Positions 41,574 through 51,120 are shown, numbered from the stretch's first letter. The stretch: DNA of 64,000 nt from Bacteroidales bacterium UBA4293 (GCA_002395835.1 DGVD01000013.1:16387-80386), one strand, 5' to 3'. Notes: generated from the sequence alone by a model not told the origin. Numbers and translations are program-made.

Positions 41574-41876
41574 TTACCAACTTGCTTTCTTAACGCCTGG
41601 GATAAGACCGCTGGAAGCCATCTCGCGGAACTGAATACGAGAAAGACCGAACTGACGGATATAGCCCTTTGGACGACCAGTCAGTTTACAACGATTGTGC
41701 AGACGGATTGGATTAGCATTCTTTGGAATTGCCTGCAACTTACGAGCAGCCTCATAAGCTTCAACAGGATCATCTGATGTATTCACAATCTTCTTCAAAG
41801 CTGCACGCTTTTCTGCATATTTGGCTACCATTTTGGCTCTTTTTACTTCACGAGCCTTCATTGATTCCTTTGCCAT
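41574..41876 (-). CDS. rpsN: 30S ribosomal protein S14, zinc-free type
   Basis: At 100 residues this is the long form of S14 without the CxxC zinc pairs; a single Cys occurs in NRCKLTGRPKGYIRQFGLSR, the family signature. It lies between rplE and rpsH in the normal spc order. Confidence 0.98.
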   Translation of the reverse strand: MAKESMKAREVKRAKMVAKYAEKRAALKKIVNTSDDPVEAYEAARKLQAIPKNANPIRLHNRCKLTGRPKGYIRQFGLSRIQFREMASSGLIPGVKKASW

Positions 41877-41883
41877 ATCTTAA

Positions 41884-42435
41884 TTATTTAGCGTTCTTAA
41901 AAGGTAAACCGAATTCTTTCAAAAGAGCATATCCTTCTTCATCAGTCTTAGCTGTGGTTACGAAGGTAATGTTCATACCTAAAATGCGGGTAATGCTATC
42001 AATGTTTATTTCAGGGAAAATAATCTGCTCCTGAATACCCAATGTATAGTTACCACGTCCATCCAACTTGCTCTCAATACCCTTGAAGTCACGGATACGA
42101 GGCAAAGCCACACGTACCAAGCGCTCTAGGAATTCGTACATTCTCTCACGGCGGAGAGTAACCATAACGCCGATAGGCATTTTCTTACGCAACTTGAAGT
42201 TTGCAATATCCTTCTTTGAGAAGGTTGCAACTGCCTTCTGGCCAGTAATAGTAGTAAGCTCTTCAATAGCTACATCGATAATTTTCTTATCTGCAGTAGC
42301 CATACCAAGGCCCTGGTTAACTACAATCTTCTTCAATGCAGGAATCTGCATAGTTGAAGTGTAATTGAATTGCTTCATCAATGCTGGAGCAATACGCTCA
42401 GCATATTCTTTCTTAAGGCTTGCTGTATTACTCAT
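41884..42435 (-). CDS. rplE: 50S ribosomal protein L5
   Basis: This 183-residue protein binds 5S rRNA; LKKIVVNQGLGMATADKK and the ending with NITFVTTAKTDEEGYALLKEFGLPF fit the family. The start overlaps the rplX stop by one base (TAATG), and GGGGAGGAAAT upstream is one of the few strong Shine-Dalgarno sequences in the window. Confidence 0.98.
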   Translation of the reverse strand: MSNTASLKKEYAERIAPALMKQFNYTSTMQIPALKKIVVNQGLGMATADKKIIDVAIEELTTITGQKAVATFSKKDIANFKLRKKMPIGVMVTLRRERMYEFLERLVRVALPRIRDFKGIESKLDGRGNYTLGIQEQIIFPEINIDSITRILGMNITFVTTAKTDEEGYALLKEFGLPFKNAK

Positions 42436-42755
42436 TATTTGATTTCCTCCCCAGATTTTTTAGCGTAACGAACTAGAACGCCATCAGCATTCTTTTTTCT
42501 ACCAATTCTTGTACCCTTACCAGTTTTTGGATCAACTGGATTCAAATTTGAAATATGGATTGGAGCCTCCTGTTTTACAATGCCACCCTGAGGGTTCTTT
42601 GCACTTGGCTTAGTGCTCTTAGAGACCATGTTCAATCCTTCAACGATAGCACGCTGCTCCTCAACAAAAACCTTCAGAACCTTACCGGTCTGGCCTTTGC
42701 TCTTACCAGCATTAACGTATACTGTATCGCCTTTTTTAATATGTAATTTACTCAT
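42435..42755 (-). CDS. rplX: 50S ribosomal protein L24
   Basis: This 106-residue protein has an N-terminal KOW motif (KGDTVYVNAGKSKGQTGKVLKV) and the conserved VEGLNMVSKSTKPS. It overlaps rplE by one base and follows rplN by 20 bases. Confidence 0.98.
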   Translation of the reverse strand: MSKLHIKKGDTVYVNAGKSKGQTGKVLKVFVEEQRAIVEGLNMVSKSTKPSAKNPQGGIVKQEAPIHISNLNPVDPKTGKGTRIGRKKNADGVLVRYAKKSGEEIK

Positions 42756-42775
42756 TACTCGATGCTTTAATTTGA

Positions 42776-43141
42776 TTAAAGTACTTCAGGAGCTAAGGAA
42801 ACCACCTTCATATTAGCAGCACGTAACTCACGAGCAACTGGACCGAAGATACGACTTCCTCTAAGTTCACCTGCATTGTTTAAAAGTACACAGGCATTAT
42901 CGTCGAAACGAATATAAGAACCATCTGCACGACGAATCTCTTTCTTTGTACGAACAATAAGAGCCTTTGACACGGTACCTTTCTTCATATCACTTGATGG
43001 AATGACGCTCTTCACAGTAACGACAATCACATCACCAACAGAAGCGTAACGACGACGTGTACCACCCAAAACTCGGATACACAGACACTCTTTAGCGCCA
43101 CTGTTATCACAAACTGTAAGTCTTGATTCTACCTGTATCAT
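42776..43141 (-). CDS. rplN: 50S ribosomal protein L14
   Basis: This 121-residue protein begins MIQVESRLTVCDNSGAKECL and ends GPVARELRAANMKVVSLAPEVL, both diagnostic. It lies 2 bases after rpsQ. Confidence 0.98.
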   Translation of the reverse strand: MIQVESRLTVCDNSGAKECLCIRVLGGTRRRYASVGDVIVVTVKSVIPSSDMKKGTVSKALIVRTKKEIRRADGSYIRFDDNACVLLNNAGELRGSRIFGPVARELRAANMKVVSLAPEVL

Positions 43142-43143
43142 AA

Positions 43144-43398
43144 TTACTTAGCTCTTTCGACGATTTCAACTAATCTCCATCTCTTACTCTTGCTCAGTGG
43201 ACGAGTTTCCATAATACGTACTGTATCACCTACATTACAAGTATTCTCTTCGTCATGAGCATGATATTTCTTCGTCTTGCTGACGAACTTACCATAAATA
43301 GGGTGCTTTTCCTTGAATTTAGCAGCAACGGTAATAGTTTTATCCATCTTATTGCTAACTACGACACCCAGACGCTCTTTTCTTAAATTTCTTTCCAT
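43144..43398 (-). CDS. rpsQ: 30S ribosomal protein S17
   Basis: This 84-residue OB-fold protein begins MERNLRKERLGVVVSNKMDK and has the signature GDTVRIMETRPLSKSKRWRL. It lies 8 bases after rpmC. Confidence 0.98.
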   Translation of the reverse strand: MERNLRKERLGVVVSNKMDKTITVAAKFKEKHPIYGKFVSKTKKYHAHDEENTCNVGDTVRIMETRPLSKSKRWRLVEIVERAK

Positions 43399-43406
43399 TG
43401 AATCAA

Positions 43407-43601
43407 TTATTTAGAAAGTTCTCTTTGACGCAACTCGGTCTTCAAACGAGCAATTGTACGTCTCAATTGCTTAATCTGAGAAGGGTTCTCCAATGGAGAC
43501 ACAGCATGATTCAACAGCAACTGCTGGTAGTTAGCTACCTCAGTATCAATCTTCTCGGCCAATTCAGCTGTAGATAATCCTTTAATTTCTGATGTTTTCA
43601 T
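43407..43601 (-). CDS. rpmC: 50S ribosomal protein L29
   Basis: This 64-residue protein of two helices begins MKTSEIKGLSTAELAEKI and has the signature NPSQIKQLRRTIARLKTEL. It lies 2 bases after rplP. Confidence 0.98.
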   Translation of the reverse strand: MKTSEIKGLSTAELAEKIDTEVANYQQLLLNHAVSPLENPSQIKQLRRTIARLKTELRQRELSK

Positions 43602-43603
43602 AA

Positions 43604-44029
43604 TTAAGCGTTTTGATCGTAATCACGTCTAACAATAAACTTAGTAGTAACAGGTAACTTTTGTGCACCAAGGCGCAAAGCTTCCTTTGCAATCTCAAAT
43701 GGAACGCCATCGATCTCAATAATCACACGGCCTGGAGTGATAGGGAAAACATATGCTTCTGGAGCACCTTTACCTTTACCCATACGTACATCAGCAGGTT
43801 TCTTAGTGATTACCTGATCAGGGAATATACGGATCCACAACTGACCCTGGCGCTGCATATAGCGTGTTACTGCTACACGGGCTGCCTCAATCTGACGACC
43901 AGTGATCCATTTTGTCTGCAGAGACTTAATGCCGAAAGATCCGAATGCCAACTGTGTGCCACGATGAGCTACACCTTTAGAAACACCTTTCTGCTGTCTT
44001 CTGAACTTTGTTCTTTTAGGCTGTAACAT
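43604..44029 (-). CDS. rplP: 50S ribosomal protein L16
   Basis: This 141-residue protein begins MLQPKRTKFRRQQKGVSKGV and has the family motif RMGKGKGAPEAYVFPITPGR. It lies near the A-site tRNA in the ribosome. The gap to rpsC is 19 bases. Confidence 0.98.
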   Translation of the reverse strand: MLQPKRTKFRRQQKGVSKGVAHRGTQLAFGSFGIKSLQTKWITGRQIEAARVAVTRYMQRQGQLWIRIFPDQVITKKPADVRMGKGKGAPEAYVFPITPGRVIIEIDGVPFEIAKEALRLGAQKLPVTTKFIVRRDYDQNA

Positions 44030-44048
44030 AATTAATTTAAAGCTCTAA

Positions 44049-44780
44049 TTAACGATTGTTGTTTTTCTTTCCGCGGAAATTACGTCCGCCTTTGTTTCCG
44101 CCATTACCACGACCGTTTTCCTTGGTCTGAGTGAAGTTTGGTGCCAAATCCTTCTTTCCATATACCTCACCACGGCATATCCAAACTTTAATACCCAGCA
44201 AACCAACCTTAGTCAGGGCTTCTGCATTACAATAGTCAATGTCTGCACGAAGTGTGTGCAGTGGAGTTCTACCCTCCTTCAACATTTCAGAACGAGCCAT
44301 TTCTGCGCCATTCAAACGGCCACAGATCTGAACTTTGATGCCCTCAGCACCCATTCTCATGGTGTTCTGAATTGCCATCTTGATAGCACGACGATAAGCA
44401 ATCTTACCTTCTACCTGACGAGCAATGTTATTTGCTACTATAGTTGCATCAAGTTCTGGCTTCTTAACCTCGAAGATATTGATTTGAATTTCTTTATCAG
44501 TAATTTTCTTCAATTCTTCCTTCAATTTGTCTACTTCCTGTCCACCCTTACCGATGATTACACCCGGACGAGCAGTACAAACAGTGATGGTGATCAACTT
44601 CAAAGTACGTTCAATGACGATCTTTGAAACCATAGCATTAGACAAACGAGCATTCAAATACTTACGGAGCTTGCTGTCTTCCAGCAAGTTGTCACCGAAA
44701 TTCTTGCCGCCATACCAGTTGGAATCCCAACCTCTAACGATACCAAGTCTATTGCTAATCGGATTAACTTTCTGTCCCAT
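44049..44780 (-). CDS. rpsC: 30S ribosomal protein S3
   Basis: This 243-residue protein begins MGQKVNPISNRLGIVRGWDS and has a KH domain (PGVIIGKGGQEVDKLKEEL near 93-111) and the C-terminal S3 domain. The end is a Gly/Asn/Arg/Lys-rich tail of about 25 residues, a common low-complexity extension in this phylum. Confidence 0.98.
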   Translation of the reverse strand: MGQKVNPISNRLGIVRGWDSNWYGGKNFGDNLLEDSKLRKYLNARLSNAMVSKIVIERTLKLITITVCTARPGVIIGKGGQEVDKLKEELKKITDKEIQINIFEVKKPELDATIVANNIARQVEGKIAYRRAIKMAIQNTMRMGAEGIKVQICGRLNGAEMARSEMLKEGRTPLHTLRADIDYCNAEALTKVGLLGIKVWICRGEVYGKKDLAPNFTQTKENGRGNGGNKGGRNFRGKKNNNR

Positions 44781-44786
44781 GTTTAA

Positions 44787-45188
44787 TTACTTTTCATTAG
44801 TTTTAGTATCGACGAACAAAGTCACATGATTTGAACGCTTACGAATTCTATAACCTCTTCCCTGTGGAGCTGGTCTCATACGCTTAAGAGTAGCACCACC
44901 ATCACAATAAATCTTAGTTATAAACAATTCACCAGCTTCAGCCTTACGTTCATTCTTCTGCTCCCAGTTTGCAATTGCAGAGCGCAACAACTTCTCAATT
45001 GGTGCTGCTGCAGACTTCTCAGAGAACTTCAGTGCACCCAGAGCACGATTAACCTCCATGCCACGAACCATATCAACAACCAAACGCATCTTACGTGGAG
45101 AGGATGGGATATTCTGAAGCTTTGCGAAATACTGAGTCTTTTGGGCTTCTTTATGTTTTTCAGCCGATAATCTTTTTCTTGCTCCCAT
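44787..45188 (-). CDS. rplV: 50S ribosomal protein L22
   Basis: This 133-residue protein has the L22 fold with SPRKMRLVVDMVRGMEVNRA and the C-terminal loop MRPAPQGRGYRIRKRSNHVT that lines the exit tunnel. The loop shows the normal residues. A gap of 38 bases separates it from rpsS. Confidence 0.98.
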   Translation of the reverse strand: MGARKRLSAEKHKEAQKTQYFAKLQNIPSSPRKMRLVVDMVRGMEVNRALGALKFSEKSAAAPIEKLLRSAIANWEQKNERKAEAGELFITKIYCDGGATLKRMRPAPQGRGYRIRKRSNHVTLFVDTKTNEK

Positions 45189-45226
45189 TATTATTTTCTT
45201 TTAATAATCTTACAAATAGGTCCTGC

Positions 45227-45496
45227 TTATTTCTTCTTATTACCTGCATGACCACGGAAAGTACGGGTAGGTGCAAACTCACCCAACTTGTGTCCTACCA
45301 TATTCTCAGTCACATAAACTGGAATAAACTTGTTACCATTATGAACAGCAACAGTATGGCCAACGAAATCTGGAGAAATTACAGAAGCTCTTGCCCAAGT
45401 CTTAACAACGACTTTCTTGCCGCTTTCATTCATTGCAAGAATCTTCTTCTCAAGGCTTACGTTAATGTATGGACCTTTTTTTAATGATCTACTCAT
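45227..45496 (-). CDS. rpsS: 30S ribosomal protein S19
   Basis: This 89-residue protein begins MSRSLKKGPYINVSLEKKIL and ends with the signature KLGEFAPTRTFRGHAGNKKK. It lies 20 bases after rplB. Confidence 0.98.
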   Translation of the reverse strand: MSRSLKKGPYINVSLEKKILAMNESGKKVVVKTWARASVISPDFVGHTVAVHNGNKFIPVYVTENMVGHKLGEFAPTRTFRGHAGNKKK

Positions 45497-45516
45497 AATT
45501 TACTCAATTAACTTGA

Positions 45517-46341
45517 TTACTTGTTACTTCTTTCAATGATATACTTATTAGAAGCCTTCTTAGGGCTACGAGTCTTAAGACCCTTAGCATACAAGCCCTT
45601 ACGTGAACGTGGGTGACCACCAGACTGACGACCTTCACCACCACCCATTGGGTGATCAACTGGGTTCATTACAACACCACGGTTGTGAGGACGACGGCCC
45701 AACCAACGTGAACGACCTGCCTTACCAGAACTTTCAAGTGCGTGATCTGAGTTACCTACACTACCAATAGTAGCTTTGCAAGCAGAGAGAATCTTACGAG
45801 TCTCACCTGAAGGTAACTTGATTACGCAATAATCACCTTCACGAGAAGTTAACTGAGCAAAATTACCTGCAGAACGAACAAGCAGAGCACCCTGACCAGG
45901 ACGTAATTCAATGTTGTGAATTACAGTACCTACAGGAATTGCTGACAAAGGAAGACAGTTTCCAACCTCAGGAACTGCATCCTTACCAGACATCAAAGTG
46001 CTACCAACCTGCAATCCGTTTGGAGCAATGATATAACGTTTTTCACCATCAGCATAAAATAGCAAAGCAATACGAGCAGAACGATTTGGATCGTATTCAA
46101 TTGTCTTTACTACAGCTGGAACACCATCTTTCTCTCGTTTGAAATCGATGAAACGATACAATTTCTTGTGTCCACCACCGATATAACGCGCGGTCATCTT
46201 ACCTACATTGTTTCGACCGCCAGAAGACTTTTTACCATAAACGAGAGACTTTTCTGGTACCGTAGCAGTTATTTCCTCGAAGGTACCAATAATTTTGTGT
46301 CTCTGTCCAGGAGTTACTGGACTAAATTTTCTTACTGCCAT
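45517..46341 (-). CDS. rplB: 50S ribosomal protein L2
   Basis: This 274-residue protein contains the L2 signature VMNPVDHPMGGGEGRQSGGH with the histidine needed for peptidyl transferase assembly. It lies 8 bases after rplW. Confidence 0.98.
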   Translation of the reverse strand: MAVRKFSPVTPGQRHKIIGTFEEITATVPEKSLVYGKKSSGGRNNVGKMTARYIGGGHKKLYRFIDFKREKDGVPAVVKTIEYDPNRSARIALLFYADGEKRYIIAPNGLQVGSTLMSGKDAVPEVGNCLPLSAIPVGTVIHNIELRPGQGALLVRSAGNFAQLTSREGDYCVIKLPSGETRKILSACKATIGSVGNSDHALESSGKAGRSRWLGRRPHNRGVVMNPVDHPMGGGEGRQSGGHPRSRKGLYAKGLKTRSPKKASNKYIIERSNK

Positions 46342-46349
46342 TTCTTATA

Positions 46350-46640
46350 TTAAATATTGCTATAAAAATCAATAGTATCGCCCTCCTTCAGGGTTACGAT
46401 TGCTTTCTTAACGGCGTTTGTACGACCCTTCACTAAACCAGCACGAGTATAACGAGTCTTATTCTTGCCAGCATAGTTCATTGTATTGACATCAGTAACT
46501 GTAACATTATACAGTTCCTCTACCTCTTTCTTAATTTGCAACTTATTGGCCTGAGGACGAACAATGAAGCCGAACTTGTTCTGCTTCTCTGTAATCGCTG
46601 TCATCTTTTCGGTAACCAACGGTTTTATAATAAATGCCAT
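46350..46640 (-). CDS. rplW: 50S ribosomal protein L23
   Basis: This 96-residue protein begins MAFIIKPLVTEKMTAITEKQ. It sits at the tunnel exit and docks trigger factor and SRP. AAGGAGG seven bases before the ATG is a full Shine-Dalgarno sequence, rare in this genome. The gap to rplD is 12 bases. Confidence 0.98.
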   Translation of the reverse strand: MAFIIKPLVTEKMTAITEKQNKFGFIVRPQANKLQIKKEVEELYNVTVTDVNTMNYAGKNKTRYTRAGLVKGRTNAVKKAIVTLKEGDTIDFYSNI

Positions 46641-46652
46641 ACTTCAGCCTCC

Positions 46653-47282
46653 TTATTTATTTAAAGTTGCCTCGATTGACTTCAGTGCACTCTCAGTCAC
46701 AACCAAAGAATCAGCATTCAATACTGAATAGGTATTGAGTGCAGATGCAATAGCTAAACCAGCGCGCTGCAAGTTACGGGACGACAAAAATACTGCTTTA
46801 TTAGCTTCTGGCAAAACGACCAAAGTCTTCTTGTCAGCAACTTTAAGATTATTTAACAACTCAACAAAAGACTTTGTTTTTGGTGCATCAAAAGTGAAGT
46901 CTTCAACTACCACTAATGCATTCTCCTGAGCTTTATAAGTCAATGCAGACTTACGAGCCAAAGCCTTAACTTTCTTATTTAACTTGAACCAATAGTCACG
47001 TGGTTTTGGACCAAAAACACGAGCACCACCTACCAAAACTGGTGAGTTGATATCACCACGACGTGCACCACCTCCACCTTTCTGGCGTCCAAGTTTGCGA
47101 GTAGAACCGCTTATTTCACTTCTTTCCTTAGATTTGTGAGTACCCTGACGCTGATTAGCAAGGAACTGCTTTACATCCAAGTAGATTGCGTGATCATTAG
47201 GCTCAATACCGAAGATAGCATCATTCAACGCAACCTTTCTACCGGTATCCTCACCGGTAATTTTATATACGCTTAATTCCAT
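46653..47282 (-). CDS. rplD: 50S ribosomal protein L4
   Basis: This 209-residue protein has the extended tunnel loop (GSTRKLGRQKGGGGARRGDI near 60-80) and C-terminal Rossmann-like fold. L4 autoregulates the S10 operon in E. coli. It lies 2 bases after rplC. Confidence 0.98.
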   Translation of the reverse strand: MELSVYKITGEDTGRKVALNDAIFGIEPNDHAIYLDVKQFLANQRQGTHKSKERSEISGSTRKLGRQKGGGGARRGDINSPVLVGGARVFGPKPRDYWFKLNKKVKALARKSALTYKAQENALVVVEDFTFDAPKTKSFVELLNNLKVADKKTLVVLPEANKAVFLSSRNLQRAGLAIASALNTYSVLNADSLVVTESALKSIEATLNK

Positions 47283-47284
47283 AA

Positions 47285-47902
47285 TTATTTTTCTACTATA
47301 ACGATTGAACCTTTGAAACCAGGAACGGAACCCTTAACCATAAGGATATTATGCTCTGGAATCACCTTTAATACCTGAAGATTGTGAGTAGTTACACGGT
47401 TACCACCGAGCTGGCCACCCATGCGCAATCCCTTAAACACACGTGCTGGATATGAACAAGCACCAATAGAACCTGGCTTACGCTGACGATTGTGCTGACC
47501 GTGAGTAATCTGGCCTACACCACCAAAATGATGACGCTTCACTACGCCCTGGAAACCCTTACCTTTAGAAGTTCCAATAACATCAACAAATGCTGAATCA
47601 TTAAAGAACTCTACAGTCAAGGTATCACCCAAGTTCAATTCTTTATCGAATCCCTTAAATTCTGCCAGATGTCTCTTTGGAGTTACACCAGCCTTTTTAA
47701 AGTGACCCAACATAGGCTTTGTGGTATTTTTTTCCTTCTTATCCTGGAAACCTACCTGAACAGCCTCATAACCGTCCTTTTCTACACTCTTAATCTGAGT
47801 AACAACACAAGGACCAACTTCAATAACAGTGCATGGTACATTTTTACCCTCGGCACTGAATACGGATGTCATTCCGATTTTCTTTCCTAATAATCCTGAC
47901 AT
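47285..47902 (-). CDS. rplC: 50S ribosomal protein L3
   Basis: This 205-residue protein begins MSGLLGKKIGMTSVFSAEGK and has GSIGACSYPARVFKGLRMGG, the family signature. A 60-base gap from rpsJ precedes it. Confidence 0.98.
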   Translation of the reverse strand: MSGLLGKKIGMTSVFSAEGKNVPCTVIEVGPCVVTQIKSVEKDGYEAVQVGFQDKKEKNTTKPMLGHFKKAGVTPKRHLAEFKGFDKELNLGDTLTVEFFNDSAFVDVIGTSKGKGFQGVVKRHHFGGVGQITHGQHNRQRKPGSIGACSYPARVFKGLRMGGQLGGNRVTTHNLQVLKVIPEHNILMVKGSVPGFKGSIVIVEK

Positions 47903-47962
47903 TTCAGTCTTAATTTAAATGTTTTGTTGAAATCTCTAATTTGTTCTCTCTCGAGAAGTAAA

Positions 47963-48268
47963 CTACACCTTGATCTCTACTTCAACACCACTAGGAAGCT
48001 CCAGCTTCATCAAAGCATCAACAGTCTTTGCAGTTGAGCTGTAAATGTCTATCAGTCTCTTATAAGAAGAAAGCTGAAACTGCTCACGTGATTTCTTATT
48101 TACGAAAGTTGAGCGGTTTACTGTAAAGATACGCTTGTGAGTAGGAAGTGGAATAGGACCACTTACGATTGCACCTGTAGCCTTTACTGTCTTGACAATC
48201 TTCTCTGCAGACTTGTCAACCAAGTTGTGATCATAAGATTTCAACTTAATACGGATTTTCTGACTCAT
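47963..48268 (-). CDS. rpsJ: 30S ribosomal protein S10 / NusE
   Basis: This 101-residue protein begins MSQKIRIKLKSYDHNLVDKS and has the signature SGPIPLPTHKRIFTVNRSTF. Besides its ribosomal role it joins NusB in antitermination. It starts after a 95-base gap from fusA with a conspicuous hairpin. Confidence 0.98.
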   Translation of the reverse strand: MSQKIRIKLKSYDHNLVDKSAEKIVKTVKATGAIVSGPIPLPTHKRIFTVNRSTFVNKKSREQFQLSSYKRLIDIYSSTAKTVDALMKLELPSGVEVEIKV

Positions 48269-48299
48269 TTTGTTTTGTAATTTAATTGTTATTTAAATA

Positions 48300-48354
48300 A
48301 GAGGAAGATGGTAGGCTGGCAAAGAGTCATTCGCTTGCCAGCTCCACCGCCTCT
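48300..48354 (-). promoter_or_regulatory. Hairpin between fusA and rpsJ, candidate S10-operon leader
   Basis: GCTGGCAA (48315-48322) pairs perfectly with TTGCCAGC (48335-48342) around a 12-base loop. Outer AGAGG (48300-48304) and CCTCT (48350-48354) can close a longer interrupted stem. There is no good T-run after it, so it is more likely a regulatory or processing structure than a terminator. Confidence 0.5.
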
Positions 48355-48363
48355 GTTAATGAT

Positions 48364-50481
48364 TTACACCAAATCTACACGACCTTTGCACTCTTCAAGT
48401 ACCTGCTTAGCAATAGAGCTAGATACCTGAGCATGATGGTCATAAGTCATTGATGAAGTAGCGCGACCTGAAGTGATTGTACGTAATGCCGTAACATAGC
48501 CAAACATCTCAGCCAATGGAACCATTGCCTTAACGATGCGGGCACCAGAACGGCTATTCTCCATTCCTTCTACCTGACCACGGCGTTTGTTCAAATCACC
48601 AATAACATCACCCATATTCTCCTCTGGGGTAACAACCTCCAATTTCATGATAGGCTCCATCAAGACTGGGCCAGCTTTAGCACATGCATTCTTATAAGCC
48701 TGCAAAGCACAAATTTCAAATGACAACTGGTCTGAATCTACTGGATGGAAAGAACCATCAACCAAAGTTACTTTCATACTATCCATTGGGAAACCTGCCA
48801 AAACACCATTCTTCATAGCACTCTGGAAGCCTTTCTGCACAGATGGAATAAATTCCTTTGGAATATTACCACCCTTAACTTCATCTATAAACTGAAGACC
48901 TCCCTGAGTAAAGTCGTCATCAACAGGACCTATGTTCACAATGATATCAGCAAACTTACCACGACCACCAGACTGTTTCTTGTAAACCTCACGCAAATTT
49001 ACGGTCTTTGTAATAGCTTCCTTATAGTTAACCTGAGGACGGCCCTGATTACATTCAACCTTGAACTCACGCTTCAGACGATCGATAATAATATCCAAAT
49101 GAAGCTCGCCCATACCTGAAATTACAGTCTGACCACTCTGCTCATCAGTCTTAACAGTAAATGTTGGGTCTTCTTCTGCAAGTTTAGCCAAACCATTAGC
49201 AAGTTTGTCCATATCCTTCTGAGTCTTTGGCTCAACAGCAATACCTATAACCGGTTCTGGGAAATCCATAGACTCCAATACAATTGGTGCATCCTCATCG
49301 CAAAGAGTATCACCAGTACGGATATCTTTAAAACCTACACCTGCACCAATATCACCTGCAGAAATAACATCAACAGGATTCTGATGATTAGAGTGCATCT
49401 GGAACAAACGAGATACACGTTCTTTCTTTCCTGAACGAGTGTTGAAAATATAAGAGCCTGCCTCTATCTTACCAGAATAAACTCTGAAGAAGGTTAAACG
49501 ACCTACATATGGGTCAGTAGCAATTTTAAATGCAAGAGCAGATGTTTTCTCAGCCTCATCTGGCTTTCTATCCTCCTCAGCACCAGTAGTTGGATTAGTA
49601 CCTACTACATTTGGTGTATCCAATGGAGATGGGAGGAAAGCACATACATAATCAAGCAAAGTCTGAACACCTTTATTCTTGAATGAAGATCCACAAAGCA
49701 TTGGAGTTACTGCCATCTGTACGGTAGCTGCACGTAATGCACGAATGATTTCTTCATTAGTAATAGTAGAAGGATCATCAAAATACTTCTCCATCAACTC
49801 ATCATCAAACTCAGCTACTGTCTCAAGCATTTTGTTTCTCCACTCCTCTGCCTCATCTACTAAGTTAGCAGGAATTTCCTCTTCTTCGTAGTCAGCACCC
49901 ATGGTCTCATCATGCCATAAGATGGCTTTCATCTTGATTAGGTCGACCACACCCTTGAAGTTTTCCTCAGCACCAATAGGAATAACTATTGGACAAGGAT
50001 TAGCGCCAAGAACATCGTGCATCTGACGAACCACCTCAAAGAAGTCTGCACCTGAGCGGTCCATCTTATTTACGTAACCTATACGTGGCACATTGTATTT
50101 ATCTGCCTGACGCCATACTGTTTCTGACTGTGGTTCTACTCCACCTACAGCACAATATGCTGCAACAGCACCATCCAACACGCGAAGTGAACGCTCTACC
50201 TCTGCTGTAAAGTCTACGTGTCCCGGAGTGTCAATTAAATTGATCTTATATTTGTCACCGTTCCAATTCCAAAAAGTAGTGGTAGCTGCAGAAGTAATAG
50301 TAATACCACGCTCTTGCTCCTGAGCCATCCAGTCCATTGTGGCAGCACCATCATGAACCTCGCCTATTTTGTGAGTCAAACCCGTATAGAACAGAATACG
50401 CTCTGAAGTGGTAGTCTTACCAGCATCAATGTGAGCCATAATACCGATGTTACGGGTCAAATGTAAGTCACGTTTCGCCAT
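48364..50481 (-). CDS. fusA: Translation elongation factor G
   Basis: This 705-residue GTPase drives ribosomal translocation. G motifs are AHIDAGKTT (16-24), the switch II DTPGHVDF and NKMD; domains II-V follow, with the domain IV and V sequences intact. The position after rpsG is that of the str operon copy. It lies 21 bases after rpsG. Confidence 0.98.
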   Translation of the reverse strand: MAKRDLHLTRNIGIMAHIDAGKTTTSERILFYTGLTHKIGEVHDGAATMDWMAQEQERGITITSAATTTFWNWNGDKYKINLIDTPGHVDFTAEVERSLRVLDGAVAAYCAVGGVEPQSETVWRQADKYNVPRIGYVNKMDRSGADFFEVVRQMHDVLGANPCPIVIPIGAEENFKGVVDLIKMKAILWHDETMGADYEEEEIPANLVDEAEEWRNKMLETVAEFDDELMEKYFDDPSTITNEEIIRALRAATVQMAVTPMLCGSSFKNKGVQTLLDYVCAFLPSPLDTPNVVGTNPTTGAEEDRKPDEAEKTSALAFKIATDPYVGRLTFFRVYSGKIEAGSYIFNTRSGKKERVSRLFQMHSNHQNPVDVISAGDIGAGVGFKDIRTGDTLCDEDAPIVLESMDFPEPVIGIAVEPKTQKDMDKLANGLAKLAEEDPTFTVKTDEQSGQTVISGMGELHLDIIIDRLKREFKVECNQGRPQVNYKEAITKTVNLREVYKKQSGGRGKFADIIVNIGPVDDDFTQGGLQFIDEVKGGNIPKEFIPSVQKGFQSAMKNGVLAGFPMDSMKVTLVDGSFHPVDSDQLSFEICALQAYKNACAKAGPVLMEPIMKLEVVTPEENMGDVIGDLNKRRGQVEGMENSRSGARIVKAMVPLAEMFGYVTALRTITSGRATSSMTYDHHAQVSSSIAKQVLEECKGRVDLV

Positions 50482-50502
50482 ATCTTTATACCTTAAATTG
50501 AA

Positions 50503-50979
50503 TTAGAATCTGAAGTGAGCAAATGCACGGTTTGCTTCTGCCATACGATGCATATCTTCCTTACGCTTGAAAGCACCACCCTGCTCATTGTAAGCATCAA
50601 CGATTTCAGAAGCCAACTTATCTGCCATTGACTTTCCACCACGCTTACGCGCATAAAGAATCATATTCTTCATAGAGATAGACTCTTTACGGTCTGGACG
50701 GATTTCTGTAGGAACCTGGAATGTTGCACCACCGATACGACGGCTCTTAACTTCAACCTGAGGAGTAATCTTATCCAAAGCTGCCTTCCAAATTTCCAAA
50801 GCGGATTTTTCTTCGTTAGCAAGCTTCTTCTTTACAATTTCAAGTGCTGTGTAGAAAATTTCGTAAGAAGTGTTCTTCTTACCATCATACATCAAATGGT
50901 TTACGAACTTTGAAACCTTCTGATCATTGTAAACTGGATCTGGGAGGATCACACGTTTTTTTGGTTTAGCTTTTCTCAT
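50503..50979 (-). CDS. rpsG: 30S ribosomal protein S7
   Basis: With the ATG at 50979 the product is 158 residues and begins MRKAKPKKRVILPDPVYN; an upstream ATG at 51039 would add 20 residues without similarity to S7. The signature QVEVKSRRIGGATFQVPTEI is present. A 141-base gap from rpsL precedes it, in the place where S7 binds its own mRNA in E. coli. Confidence 0.97.
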   Translation of the reverse strand: MRKAKPKKRVILPDPVYNDQKVSKFVNHLMYDGKKNTSYEIFYTALEIVKKKLANEEKSALEIWKAALDKITPQVEVKSRRIGGATFQVPTEIRPDRKESISMKNMILYARKRGGKSMADKLASEIVDAYNEQGGAFKRKEDMHRMAEANRAFAHFRF

Positions 50980-51120
50980 TTTGTTTGATAAATAATTTTT
51001 AGTTTGGGGCTGTGCCTCTGCGTTCTTCAACGGTTCCACTGAACCATTTACTCAACCTTTATAGCTTTCCTTCAAACCAAACGATTAAAATTCTTTTAAA
51101 CTGAGTAATTTCAACAATTA
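50980..51120 (-). other. rpsL-rpsG intergenic leader region
   Basis: This 141-base gap is long for the operon. It contains a small hairpin, GGTTC (51032-51036) with GAACC (51041-51045), and no promoter match that I trust. It corresponds in position to the S7-binding leader of the E. coli str operon, but the structures cannot be equated by eye. Confidence 0.4.
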
